Assembly: GCA_947561395.2 (NCBI GenBank) | Contig: OX387190.1 | Coordinates: 14,130,858 to 14,194,857 of the forward strand | Direction: 5' to 3' | Length of the DNA: 64,000 bases | DNA from: Buxus sempervirens | Lineage: Eukaryota; Streptophyta; Magnoliopsida; Buxales; Buxaceae | In this document: in pieces, positions 22,990 to 34,217 of the stretch | How positions within the stretch are numbered: position 1 is the stretch's first letter | Layout of the letters: each line of letters opens with the position of its first letter | Made by a program: the position numbers and the translations under genes | Notes under the pieces: generated by a model | What the model was told of the DNA's origin: nothing | Database searches by the model: none | Seen by the model: the letters and a program-made list of their open reading frames with translations, nothing else

Positions 22990-23002
22990 AAAGAGGGGCA
23001 GC
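22990..23002 (+). other. Polypurine tract of element C
   Basis: AAAGAGGGGCAGC directly precedes the LTR start. The same tract precedes the 3' LTRs of P3, M1 and M2. Confidence 0.85.
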
Positions 23003-23590
23003 TGTAGACACCTGATTTTTGCACCCTCCATAATGAAGAAATTAAACATTTTAATTAAAAAGTCAAACCCCGAGGGGGCCAAAAATTGACTTTTTGATCT
23101 AAAGATAATTGACCATCAAACTTCATCTCATTGAAAAGAGCATTTTACACGATTCAAACGCAACTGAGTTTGCTGGAATCGGGGTTCGGAGGAGGAAATT
23201 ATGAGCTGGTCAAACTTTTGGGGGAGCGAAAGTTGACTTTTTGCTCGGCCTCAATTCAACTGCCCAATTTGATCCCAGTAGATAGAGGATTCCGAGTTCC
23301 GAGCTGATTCCGATGACATTAAGATTACTGAAATTGGACATCAAACGGAGAAGTTATGGGCAGTTGAAGTTTCAAGAAAACTGCCAGTGTGGCAAAAACA
23401 GCAGCAAAAAAGTAGAATAAATGGATAAAATAAATAAAATAAATTTTTATTAAAAATATCTTAATATATTAATAATATTTTTGTAAAAATCTAAGATATT
23501 TATAATAAAATAATCAGAAAATCGGATGAGAATCTTCAAAAAATCAAATTTAATAAAATATTTCAAATTCGGTATTTAAAAAACATGCGC

Positions 23591-23637
23591 AACCGCACTT
23601 GAAGTGCGGTTTGGTCTGAATCGCACTCGAAATGCGG
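23591..23637 (+). promoter_or_regulatory. Class 2 palindrome pair in LTR C, distal
   Basis: ACCGCACTTGAAGTGCGGT at 23591-23609 and a second, slightly decayed site at 23619-23637, starts 28 bp apart. They continue the array that resumes at 25950 after the solo LTR insertion. Confidence 0.75.
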
Positions 23638-24114
23638 TTTTGGTCTTCTAGAAGGTGGACGCTGTAGACACCCCAAAATTGCACGATTTTTGATAAATCT
23701 TGAAGGAGAGAGAGATTTTATTGGAATTTTCAATTCTTAGCATTGGGTTTGAGATCCTTAACCCATTTGAATCCAAAACCACAAAAGAAAAGGCCCGAAT
23801 TCAATCTTTTGTGCAAAGTCAAACTTTTTCTGGTTGAATTTTTTTGACTTTTGACCCCAGAAAATGAAATATTTTTTAAAGCAAGATTTTAAGATAATTT
23901 TTTCTTGTAATTAGGCTTTTAGCAATGTTATTGCATGAATGAATTTTTTTAGATTTTAAATCTTGAGGAATACCTTGGAATTAACATGTCGAACCTTTTA
24001 CCAGACCTGAAAAACCGGAATTTAGCCTTGAACTGAAAAGTTGACTTTTTATTCATTTGGAATTTGGGTTTGGAACTATTTTAATGGATTCAAATGGGGG
24101 GGGGGGGGTGTTTG

Positions 24115-24196
24115 CTTATTTACATGTAATATTTTAAGTAAATGGAGATTAAAAAATACGAGGACATTTACTTAAATGATATTACATGTAAATAAG
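24115..24196. repeat. 82 bp near-perfect inverted repeat in LTR a
   Basis: Arms of about 30 bp (24115-24144 and 24165-24196), starting CTTATTTACATGTAATAT, flank a 20 bp centre. LTR A' has the same foldback, split by solo LTR B at 37746. It could be a tiny foldback element or an LTR-specific structure. Confidence 0.65.
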
Positions 24197-24253
24197 TATT
24201 GCCTGTGCAGAAACAGGTCAAAAAACTGTTAAAAATTGGTAAAACCTGTCATG

Positions 24254-24300
24254 CCCGCATTTTTAATGCGGACTTGTGGTGACCCCATTTAATATGCGGT
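24254..24300 (+). promoter_or_regulatory. Class 2 palindrome pair in solo LTR a
   Basis: Sites at 24254-24272 (CCCGCA-N7-TGCGGA) and 24282-24300, starts 28 bp apart, about 180 bp upstream of the TATA box. The sister LTR A' has class 1 sites at the equivalent place. Confidence 0.7.
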
Positions 24301-25949
24301 TGCGGGTTTTTTTGAGCGAATTCGTCATTTTTCGATTTTTGAGCCTTATCTACACTCAAATCTCTCTCTGGGAGATTCGAATCCTCTTGTTTATCCTCTG
24401 TGGTTTAATGGATTTGCATTAACTCTTTTTTTGAAACTCAATTGGAACATTCTAGGACCAACCATGCCCCTGGGTTTGCTTATAAATAGAGGGCCTCTCC
24501 TCAAGCAAATGGCCAAGAATTTGAAGCTTGAAGAGCTCCAAGTGAAGAAGGGAACCCCTGCTTCTCTGCTTTCTCAATCCAGGTAAGTCTCTTTTCTCTT
24601 TTATTTTCTGTTTTTAATTCCAGAAATAGTCTAATCTTCTCCATTTTTTTAGAATAAGGCCTAGTTTATATTTGTATCCCCAAACCTGCCTCCAAGTATC
24701 TCAAGACTCCTCTCTAGCCGTAAAACGTGAAGAGAGAGCTAGGGGAAAGGGGAACAGGTGGATCCTTAGAATAGAACCCTATAGTATGTTCTTCTCCCTT
24801 TTTTAGAATAAGGCCATTGATTGTGTTTGTATCCCCAAACCTATCTCAAAGTATCTCAAGACTCCTCTCTAGTCGTAAAACGTGAAGAGAGAGCTAGGGG
24901 AAAAGAGAATAGTTGGATCCGTAGGATAGGCCCTTATTTGCTGTAATCTGTGATATGTGGTTTCTTTTAATATTCTATTAATGTTTTAATGGTTTTATTC
25001 TAAATCTGGAGGAACCCTATGGATCCATGTTGTTTATAGCATAAGATCCTCTTTTCCTCCTATAGTTGGGATTTTTCACACCATTGCACTTGCATCATTG
25101 TTTCTTGATTTTTGTGATCTTAGGCTAAGATTCTGGATCTATCATGATCTATATGTTAGATCTGAAATCAGAAGCCTTAAAGTAACCTCTAGGGTTTCAT
25201 GAGGTGTTTTTCTCAGTTATTTTAATCTTGGAGAGAAGATCCTATGGTCCAAACTCTCCCTTTTTGATGTTTTTCATCAATCTGGGTGTATCTGGTTGAG
25301 ATCTCTCAACTAATGAGAGATCTGGTCCAGATCTGTACCCTAAACAATTCAGGTCTTTTCCTTCAAGGTTTTGTTTAAATAACCTTAATTTTTATCCTGG
25401 ACTTTCAAGAGTTCATTGATTTAACCTAAAGTTGGTTTATTCAAGTTTTGACTTTTGAGTCACTTTCTTTGATGATTATTTTCAATCCTGAAACCCTAGA
25501 GATGGCACATTTATATGGAGGATCTAGAATTAATTGGGTCATTCATATAGAAAAAGCCAAACATGTTTTTATTACTTTTTCTTTACTTTTGATTTGATTT
25601 TCATTAGCAAGCCTTTTTCTAGCATTAACAATACCTGGCAACCACTTTGTGTGGATGAATAGGGGTGCCTAACACCTTCCCCTGTTCATAACCTAATCCC
25701 CTTACCCATCTCTGGTTGTTTTTTTTGTATTTAAAAATAGAGTTATTTTTACTCTAGTTTTGTCCTTTTATTTGATTTGATGGTTTTGGTGTCCATTCAC
25801 ACCTAAACAGAATGGTGGCGACTCCTTGTTTTAATGAATCCCGTGTGATGATTAGGAAGTCATTGAATTGATTTTCCATGTCTCACAGACACGTGTCCTG
25901 TACGGCGACAACTGGCAGATTCGAGTAAATTCGCACGTTTTTAATGCCA

Positions 25950-26069
25950 ACCGCACTTAAAGTGTGGTTTTTGCATTTTTAGTGTAATTTAATAGGAACC
26001 GCACTTGAAGTGCAGTTCTGACCAAACCGCACTTAAAGTGCTGTTCTGGAAAATTTTGCCTATAAATAG
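25950..26069 (+). promoter_or_regulatory. Promoter of LTR C: class 2 palindromes plus TATA
   Basis: Sites at 25950-25968, 25998-26016 and 26026-26044, then TATAAATAG at 26061-26069. The last two are in the 28 bp register; between the first and second a decayed site may lie. Confidence 0.75.
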
Positions 26070-26902
26070 GCCCCCTCACCCCCATTTTGAAAGAAGAGGA
26101 AGAAAAAGAGAGAAAGGAGAGGAAAGAGAGAGAGAGAGAGAGAGCTCTGCCCTGTCACCCCCCCTGCCTTTCCAACTGCTTCCCAAACATCTGAACCTTA
26201 CCCTGCTCACCCAAACCCCTGCCAAATCTTGTTTTGCTCTTGAGGGCATTCTTTTTGTCTGTTTCTCCCTTCTAACCTTTTGAAAACCAAAAAATCAAGG
26301 GAGGAGCCAAGGTGTTGTCAACGTTAACCGGAGTACCTCCACATCTCAGAACAAGGTAGGTGAGCTTTTTTGTTGATTTTATTTGATATATATGAGAATC
26401 CAATTGCTTAAAGCAAGATTCTTCCTTCTTGTGATTTAAATCTTCTCTTTTGTTGTTATGATCTCACCTGTTTTGCTTCCTGTGCATGACATGTGAGCTC
26501 TCATGGTGAGAGAGGCTCACATATGCGAAAAGATGGGAGGAGAGAGGTTCCATGTAAAGTAAAGAGGCTCCTTTTAACATTTCTGTTCTAACTCTTTTTA
26601 TGCCCATCTGATCATCGTATTTTAGGAGGGGCTTGTCCTCCTTTAAAAAATCTCTTGTAGCCTTAATATCGTCCCCTCTTTCCTTTCATTATAGTTGGTT
26701 AATATTCCTCCAAGGAAGGATTGAGGTCATCGACATTTTCAATGTAAGCAACCCCACGAAAAATGCAATTTTTGGACAGAGTAGCAGATTTGAACCACTT
26801 GGAGGTGCTGGAAAATACCAGCAGAAGTCGGTGGACGGCGAAAAGGAACCGGCAAACCAGATCTGGCCGGAATCATAGCATTTTTTGGGAAATCAGACTG
26901 GA

Positions 26903-27005
26903 ACCGTGCTTTTAGTGCGGTTCAGGTGTGACCGCACTTTATATGCGGTCAGGCCTGAACTGCATTAAATATACGGTTCAGTCCCGACCGCATAGTAAAT
27001 GCGGT
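26903..27005 (+). promoter_or_regulatory. Second class 2 array in LTR C, downstream of promoter
   Basis: Four 19 bp sites start at 26903, 26931, 26959 and 26987, exactly 28 bp apart. The core is CCG-N11-CGG with 11 bp between cores (one half is ACTGCA), so half-sites fall every 14 bp. The array is about 830 bp downstream of the TATA box, the same arrangement as in LTR D. Confidence 0.75.
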
Positions 27006-27781
27006 CATATTTGTAAATAGCTTAAAAAATTAATTTTTCGACCTTGTTGGACCCAATCCGACCCGATTGAACTTCACCTGAACCCATTGGGCTTTTGGGT
27101 CACCCCGATCCCGTTTTGAGACTATGGGCCCATCAAGAATTTGTGGGCCCACCAATGGGGCCCGTGTTTAATCTGGCCCAACCAAGGTCCGTTTTGATAA
27201 ATGGGCTAATGGCCACATGATTAATTGCCCTTGGGCCAAATCCAAACCCATTGGGCCCTAAAAACTTTAACTCACTAATTTTGTAAATATTTAATCAACC
27301 TTTAAACCAAATAGTCAAATCCAATAAGGGTTACCCAATAACCCGAATTGAGCCTTGGGCTTGACTTAAGCCAAACTTAGATTCCACTGGGCCCTCCAAC
27401 GCGGCCCATACCAGACCCACTTCATTAATTGATAAAAAGATAAAATCAAATAAAAAGGGGACCCACACCATCAACGGTCCCCACCAGACCAAATAAGTGT
27501 GCATGCTGGCCTAGGAGTTGGGTGAGAACTAAGTTGACTCTAACCAAGGAGACCCATGGGACCTGTCAATTGAAGGGGCGGGCTAGGGTGTTTTCGGACT
27601 TCCCTAGACGTAACCGAGAAATTGCTCAGATCTCTAATAAGCCGCAGACCAGGATAATTAGGCCCGAAAGGTGCCCTTTTGTGTTTGCCTGCACCTCTCA
27701 GGCAGTGGCGACTCCAAACAAGTCCCGAGGCATGCATCATTTTGCATGCGCCTTGCGTGCGGCTGAAATCGGGTACGCACA

Positions 27782-28715
27782 GCTGCTTCTACCCACTTGG
27801 TGAAATAATCAATTGCTACAAGAACAAATCTGTGCCCATTTGATGCCTTCGGAGAGATCATGCCAATGACATCTATACCCCACATGGAGAAAGGCCTTGG
27901 TGATGTCATGTTATGCAGCTCACTTGGTGGTGCATGCTTATTATTTGCATATATTTGGCAAAAATGACACCTCCTAACATGTACACAGCAATCGCGCTCC
28001 ATCGTTGACCAATAGTATCCCAATCGTAGAATCTTCTTTGCCAACATGTGCCAGTTCATGTGGGGCCCACAGACTCCTCCATGTATAGTTTCAATCAACC
28101 TTTCTAACTCAGCCTGAGCAACATATCTGAGTAGGATATCGTTATGTGACCTTTTGTATAAATGCCCACCACTTAGTAAGAATTGTCCTGCTAATCTCTG
28201 TATTGCCCTTTCTTCAGTATAAGTGGCATTTTCTAGAAGACTCCGATCATTCAAGAATTTCTTAATATCATGAAACCATGGTACTTCTTCTGGTATTCCT
28301 TTTAGAACCAGACAGTAAGCCGGTTCATCTCTGACTTCAATTTCCAATGGTTTGATATTGACCCCTTCTGGAATACTGATCATTGAAGCCAATGTTGCTA
28401 AAGCATCCGCAAACTGATTCTTGGCTCTTGGCATATAGTTGAAGAAAATTTGAGTAAATTTGGTGCTCATATCTTCCAAAAGCTGGTGATATGGGATCAA
28501 CTTGTGATCTTTGGTTTTCCATTCATCAGTTGTTTGGAAGATGATAAGACTCGAATCTCCATATACGTCAAGCTCCTCCACCTCATGGTCTAGAGCAACT
28601 TGCAGCCCAATTATACATGCTTCATACTCTACAATATTGTTTGTGCATTGAAACCTCAGCTTCACTGAAATTGGGATATGTGAACCATCCGGTTTTACCA
28701 AAACTGCCCCCGATC
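27782..28715 (-). pseudogene. Second RNase H and integrase (5' part) of element F
   Basis: Contains the archaeal-like RNase H with N-N-I-V-E-Y-E-A and V-Y-G-D-S motifs (about 28400-28640), then A-D-A-L-A-T-L-A, a zinc-binding segment with H-G-G-x-C-G-P-H and C-H-F-C-Q (about 27950-28095), and the start of the integrase core around G-I-D-V-I-G. The protein stops matching right after a D-Y-F-T-K-W-V-E motif at 27782, where LTR C begins; the rest of the integrase must lie left of element C. A frameshift near 28700-28720 separates it from the preceding RNase H frame. Confidence 0.88.
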
Positions 28716-30346
28716 CCGTTTCCATTCATGTTTGCGGCCCCTTCAAAGAACATCTGCCAGAAACTTTCACTATCCTCTTCTTCAGTAAACAAAACTGCCT
28801 CATCAGGAAAATTAGTCTTTAACAGTTTATAGTCTGGCAAGGGGTACTCAGCTAGATGATAAGCGATTTCTTGACCTTTAATTGCATTTTGAGTGACATA
28901 TTTGAGATCAAATTCAGAAAGTAACAACTGCCACTTCGCCGTTCTACCAATTAGTGCTGATTTCTTATACAAGTACTTCAGTGGGTCCATTCTTGATATC
29001 AATGATGTGGAATGACTGAGGAAATAATGTCTCAGTCTTTGAGTTGTCCACACTAAAGCACAACAAGTCTTTTCCAAAGGAGAATACTTGGCTTCATATT
29101 CTATGAACTTCTTACTCAGATAGTAAATAGCCCTTTCCTTTCTGCTTGTCTCATCATGCTGTCCCAAGACACACCCCATTGATGTTTCCAAAACTGACAA
29201 GTACAGAATCAGTGGTCTTCCCAGAGTTGGTGGCACTAGCACAGGTGGATTCAACAAATATTCCTTTATCTTGTCAAAAGCTTGTTGGCAATCCTCATTT
29301 CAGACTGTTGGGTTGTTCTTTCTTAGAAGCTTAAAAATCGGTTCACAGATAGCAGTGAGCTGTGCTATGAACCGGCTTATATATTGAATCCTTTCAAGAA
29401 AACCCCAAACCTTCTTTTCTATTTTTGGTGGTGGCATTTCCATAATCGCCTTTGCCTTAGCCGGGTCAATCTCAATTTTCCTTTTGCTCACTATGAATCC
29501 CAACAATTTTCCTAATGTAGCCCCAAAGACACATTTTGCTGGGTTAAGCCGTAAACTGTATTTCCTAAGCCGGTCAAACACCTTCTTTAAGTTGACCAGA
29601 TGGTCCTCTTCTTCACATGATTTAGCAATCATATCATCCACATAGACCTCCATCTCCTTATGGATCATATCGTGGAACAGTGTTGTCATGGCCTGCTAAT
29701 AAGTCGCCCCGGCATTCTTAAGTCCAAATGGCATGACAGTGTAGTGGAAAGTACCCCAAGGTGTAATAAAAGTTGTTTTCTCTTGATCTTCCTTTGCCAT
29801 CTTGATCTGATTATATCCAGAGAAGCTGTCCATGAATGAGAACAGGCTATGTACAGCAGTATTATCGACTAGAAGATCAATGTGTAGAAGAGGAAAATCA
29901 TCCTTTGGGCTTGCCTTATTCAGATCTCTGTAATCTATGCACATCCTAACTCTCCCATCCTTCTTTGGTACTGGCACTATATTTGCGAGCCATTCAGGGT
30001 ACGTGGAAATTGCCAAAAATCCAGTTTGGAATTGCTTGACCACTTCATCTTTGATCTTCAATGTCCATTCAGGTTTCAGTCTTCAATGTCCATTTGGTTT
30101 AATTGGCTTAACCTCTGGCAGAATTGGTAACCTATGCACAACCATGTCAGTATTCAACCCTGGCATATCCTGATACAACCATGCAAATACATCTTTATAG
30201 TCTGCCAAAAATCGTGACATTTCATTACGCTGCACATCAAATAGGCATGGCCCAATCTTCACTATTTTTGGGTCATCTTTGGTCCCTAGATTTATTGAAA
30301 TGGTCTTTTCAATATTAGGTTGAATACCCTTTTCATGATGCTCCAA
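28716..30346 (-). pseudogene. Reverse transcriptase and RNase H of element F
   Basis: RT starts with the D-V-F-A-W-x-Y-x-D-M-P-G segment (about 30170-30230), then V-P-K-K-D-G and Y-R-D-L-N (about 29930-29990), M-P-F-G-L-K-N-A (about 29710) and the catalytic Y-V-D-D at 29630-29645. RNase H follows with Y-L-S-K-K and Y-S-P-L-E-K. Stops at about 30080, 29694-29696 and 29298-29300 break the frame. All expected RT motifs are otherwise in place. Confidence 0.9.
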
Positions 30347-31208
30347 TTATATGCAATTTCTTTATGAGGGTCGTCTTCTTTGACCTCGGTCTCTTCTTCG
30401 ATCCCCATTAGGTCAAAGTCGAGCTCAAGGTCGAAGTCATATTCAACCTGATTTAATTCCGTTTGCTTATATGATTCATAAATGGTTTGGACCTTTTTGA
30501 AAAATTTGAACTTTTGAGAAAAAATGGAAAAATCTTTTTTTGTTTTTTGAGAGCTTTCAGAAAAAGCTTTTCCCGAAGATGAAGACTCATTAAAACCTTC
30601 AGGAAAAGGGCATTCCACTAATTGAGTTTTTTTTGAAAATCATGCCTGTTTACCAATCAAACGCCGCTTCAAAAGTAAAGGGAGTTTCCTTCCAATTGTT
30701 CAGAATAAATTTTTGTGGAGCAGAGTAAATGGTGCAAGCCTGCTCCTCAATTTCAGAATCCGATGCCATCATCACCGGATGAATTGCACCGCCTTTTTTT
30801 TGCTGTGGGGCCCAATCCAGATATGACCTCATCCGGAATTTTCTACTTCAGTTCTTTTGCCCTTAGTCATGGCAAAGAAAGCTCCAATGTCTTTAGAGAA
30901 ATCCTGCTGCTTTTCTGGCTGTGACCCAGGCTCGCCCATTGCTTCAGGTGCAAAAGGTGAGATATAGGGCTGCAAAGTGGGGATATATGGCTTCATGAAA
31001 GGGTTGGTGTTACTGTATGGAGGTTTTGATTGATCTGTGGGAGGAGATATCTGAATCTTGTGGGAAGATTTTGGAAAAGTTTCCCTTAAATAAGGGAATT
31101 TTCCTTTGCTTTCCTGCCCTGTATTCTGCTTTTTCTTCCTCCAACCTCTTGGTTTAAACCCCAATCCTGCTTTAGGGGTAAGCTTCTTAGCCCTTATTGG
31201 CTCCAACC
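30347..31208 (-). pseudogene. G-patch remainder and acidic linker of element F
   Basis: Immediately after the E2 insertion the frame continues with a G-L-G-F-x-P-R-G-W motif (about 31130-31160), the second half of the G-patch found between protease and RT in Tat/Ogre polyproteins. An Asp/Glu-rich linker precedes RT. At least two frame breaks occur (near 30620-30650 and 30829). Confidence 0.75.
31204..31208. repeat. Target site duplication of solo LTR E2, left copy
   Basis: CAACC here and at 34213-34217 flank E2 exactly. Confidence 0.9.
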
Positions 31209-34200
31209 TGTAAAACCCCGATTTTTCACCTAATAAATAAATAAATAATAAATAAAAGAAAATATGAGTTAAGTCCTAGTTAAAATAAAAAGTGAAGATT
31301 TAGAGGATAATTAATTCAAATAAGTTCTAAGTTGAAGATAAAGAAAGAATTTTAATGAAATTAGCCTAAAAGAATAAAAGGGTATTTTGGTAATTTCCAG
31401 AAAAAGGGTAATTAGTAAATAGATCATCAAATAATAATTAGAATTAGAAAATAGAAGAAAACAAATTATTTTGACAAGTTAGAAATTAAAAGAAATTAAT
31501 AAAAGCCTAAAAGTGGGAAAAAAGGTAATTAGGAGATTTCACGTCTTAATTTGGAGAAAATAAGGTTTTAAGTGATAGAAATGTTTAATTTAATATTTTG
31601 CACGAAATTAGGTTATTTTCATGAGTTTAGATAATAAGAAACTTAATTAGTATTATTTAAGTTGAAAATAGAAGGTGGAGAAAAAGTAGGAATTAAATTA
31701 GAAGGATTAGACATTAACTAGACCATGGTTGGGTTAGCTCAAATTAAATTAGTCAATTAGGGTTGGTTTAGGACTTCTAAAGCCTAGTATAAATAGAAGA
31801 CTAAGGTTAGACAAGAGGGAATTTTCGTGGGTTTCTTATGGAGAGAAAAGAGGGAGAGAAAGGAAGGAGGGTTCTAATGGAGGTGTCTGACCAGCCACCA
31901 TCGAAATGCGATCGGGGAAAATCCGCACGGTGGATCGCCTTCAAATTTGGAGGTTTTGTTCGTGACTGATGGAACTACAATGTGAACGGTGGAGATTTGA
32001 ATTGGAAGGGTCTAGCTTGGTGCGGTTGGGAGCAACATTCTGGTCTAGAATTAGAAAGTGCAATGGAAGAAGGATTTAGCGTATAAGGCAAGTAGTAACC
32101 CTTGGAAAACGTGAGGAATTGCATGATTTGGTTTTCTGTGATTTCATATGGTTGAATGGATTAGTCGAAACAGTATTTACATGGAATCAAATTGTTTACA
32201 TTTTAGGGTTTTGTGTTCTTGAAGAATTTGCTAAAGTAAGGAAGAAACTTGGTTTGATCATGAAATAAATTATAGGATGGTATTTAATTAATAAGAATTG
32301 ATCTAGAAGGCTTTAGGAATGTTTTAGAATGTTATTAGATTAATTTAGACCAAGAAAACATAAAGCAAAAGCATAGGAATCCGAAATTGTAAAATCTGGA
32401 AAATTCTGTTAAAAATTGCACGAGCGCCCAGGATCGCCTAGGATCGCTCAGCCCTGTAGAGGTAGGCGCTCTAAGTAAAATTTGTAGATTTTGGGGATTT
32501 TGTAATTCGAATAAATATCCAATAATTCTTATGATTAGTTAAGCATGTTAGCATCTTTATAAGGACCTAATTAAGCTATAAAAATTATAAAAATTAATTG
32601 GGAAAGATTAAGCAATAAATAGAAGGTTATAATGAAAGGATTGTTTATAAAAGAGTCAAAGGGTATGGATATTGCTAGAAATAATACTACTGAAATTTAT
32701 AGCTTACAAACATCTTTTAAACTTCATTCTAGGTCTGTAGAACATGCTGGAAAAATAAAATACAGAAAATTCAAATAGAAACTAGCTTAGGTGCTAAGGT
32801 AGGAAATTGGATTATAATAAAGGGATTAAGAAGGAAAAGTTCAAGCATGATTTGATTTACTTTTATTTGGGCTTTAAATATGAATATTGGCTACTGGATT
32901 TGCATAAACTTTAAGTTGCATCGAACTTATGATTCATGGGTTATTTTGAATATAATTAAAGAATTGCATCTGTTATCATGCAAAAGGCTCTGTTTGGATT
33001 ATTGAGGATTGAAACATGGTTTTCACTTGGAATTGAATACTTTGGTATGGATTGGTATGTAGCATGATATTGTTCTCTTTAATTTTACGGTTGGGTGATA
33101 CGGCTTCTGTGGTAGAGTTTGATACTATCTTTTACGGCAGAGATGGGTAATCCTCTGTGTAGAGATGTGTAATCCTTTACGGGTAAAAGTGTGTATGCCT
33201 CCTACATTAGTGTGTCCTCCCGTATGTGGTTTTATCGTGGTTTGTGTCAGTGGGCTTAGCTGTATATGGATCCATAGTTTTGGCTGGTTAGCTAAGTGGT
33301 ATTTAGTTTGGGTTGATTTACTCCTATATTGCAAGCGCGCTTCCCTTTGCAAGTTAGTTTGCTCTGGGAGGGTCCTATGTCTGGAGGGACACCCCGGTGA
33401 GCCGCTGGTGATTCCCTGTACATGTGGATAAGCGACCACACTCCATGTATTGATTCTGGTGCTGCATGCTGGTGGTACGTCCAACTCTGCGGGGTTCGTG
33501 CGCAATAAGTCGGTGACTACGGCTCTTGCCTAAGCTGCGCTGCATGGGGCTTGAGTATCATCAAGTAGCACTGCCCCTAAGCCGCACGGTGGAACAGCAT
33601 TTAGTTGAGTGTCATCTCAAATACTTATCATCTTTGTGAGTCCTGCAATGGCACGTGTTTTATCGCTTTTGTCGGTTTTACCTCGTTAACTCAAGTTACT
33701 GGTATTTATACATGATCACATGTTTCATCGCCTTATTTGGAATTACCATGGATAACTTGGATTTCTCGTCTTATCGTGAATTAATCGAATACCTCATGAC
33801 TATTGCTTACATTGGACTGTTTCTTATTGCATGCACCTGCTACTTGCTGAGATGTAAATCTCACTCCGTTTTCCCCTATTTTTCAGGTTGCTTGGAGAGA
33901 TCGCGAAGATGGGGTTTTAATTTGATGGGTAGAAATATAATTGGTATTAATGTCACATGTTGATTAGATAAACTTAATTGTAAATTGAATTGAATATATT
34001 GATTAAAGAATTGTTTATTTTATTTGGCCACCATAACTCTGATGTAATTGCTTTATAAATTTTAAAATTATTGTGAATCTTGGTATGTATCTGACCCCAG
34101 CTTCGTGGTAACATCTCGAGTTTGATTGTTGAATCGGACTTGGGTTGTTACAGTAGCGAATCGGGTTCGGGTTGGGTGCCGGTTTGCACTGACCCGGGTT

Positions 34201-34212
34201 CGGGGCGTTACA
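31209..34212 (+). mobile_element. Solo LTR E2 (same family as E1, 3.0 kb)
   Basis: Starts TGTAAAACCCCGAT and ends CGGGGCGTTACA with the duplication CAACC. TATA (TATAAATAG) is at 31788-31796. A GAGCGC-type inverted repeat lies at 32423-32450. No coding sequence is supported; short frames at 33125-33963 are not conserved in E1. It sits within the G-patch codons of element F, which are co-linear on both sides. Confidence 0.9.
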
Positions 34213-34217
34213 CAACC

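Larger units (their letters stand above)
23663..25887 (+). mobile_element. Solo LTR a (Tat/Ogre-like, 2.2 kb)
   Basis: Starts TGTAGACACCCC and ends ATGTCTCACA. Flanks GACGC and GACAC fit a duplication with one change. It interrupts LTR C between palindrome arrays. TATA is at 24481-24489. Its first 450 bp are nearly the same as LTR A' (37275 onward). The conserved R/U5 block with TCGTAAAACGTGA occurs in two tandem copies (about 24650-24780 and 24800-24910). Blocks GGTGTCCATTCACACC and GGTGGCGACTCC lie near its end, as in the other LTRs. Confidence 0.88.
23003..27781 (+). mobile_element. 3' LTR of element C, interrupted by solo LTR a
   Basis: Starts TGTAGACACCTGATTTTTGC and ends TACGCACA; about 2.5 kb once solo LTR a is removed. 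Its first 250 bp match LTR D and D2, yet its palindromes are class 2, not class 1. The TATA (TATAAATAG) is at 26061-26069. TGGGCC tracts fill 27030-27480 and TGGCGACTCC lies near the end. Right of 27781 the integrase of element F begins, so C interrupts F. The right flank is GCTGC; the left partner is outside the window. Confidence 0.85.

Noticed and set aside
24096..24110. Long G run in LTR a and A' as a quadruplex or assembly error
   Set aside because: A single homopolymer run, present in both sister LTRs; no four-tract pattern.
26127..26143. GA microsatellite as GAGA-factor promoter site
   Set aside because: A short simple repeat after the TATA of LTR C; common in leaders and not shared with the other LTRs.
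33125..33963. Open frames in solo LTR E2, one with hydrophobic segments
   Set aside because: Not conserved in E1 of the same family and without domain motifs.
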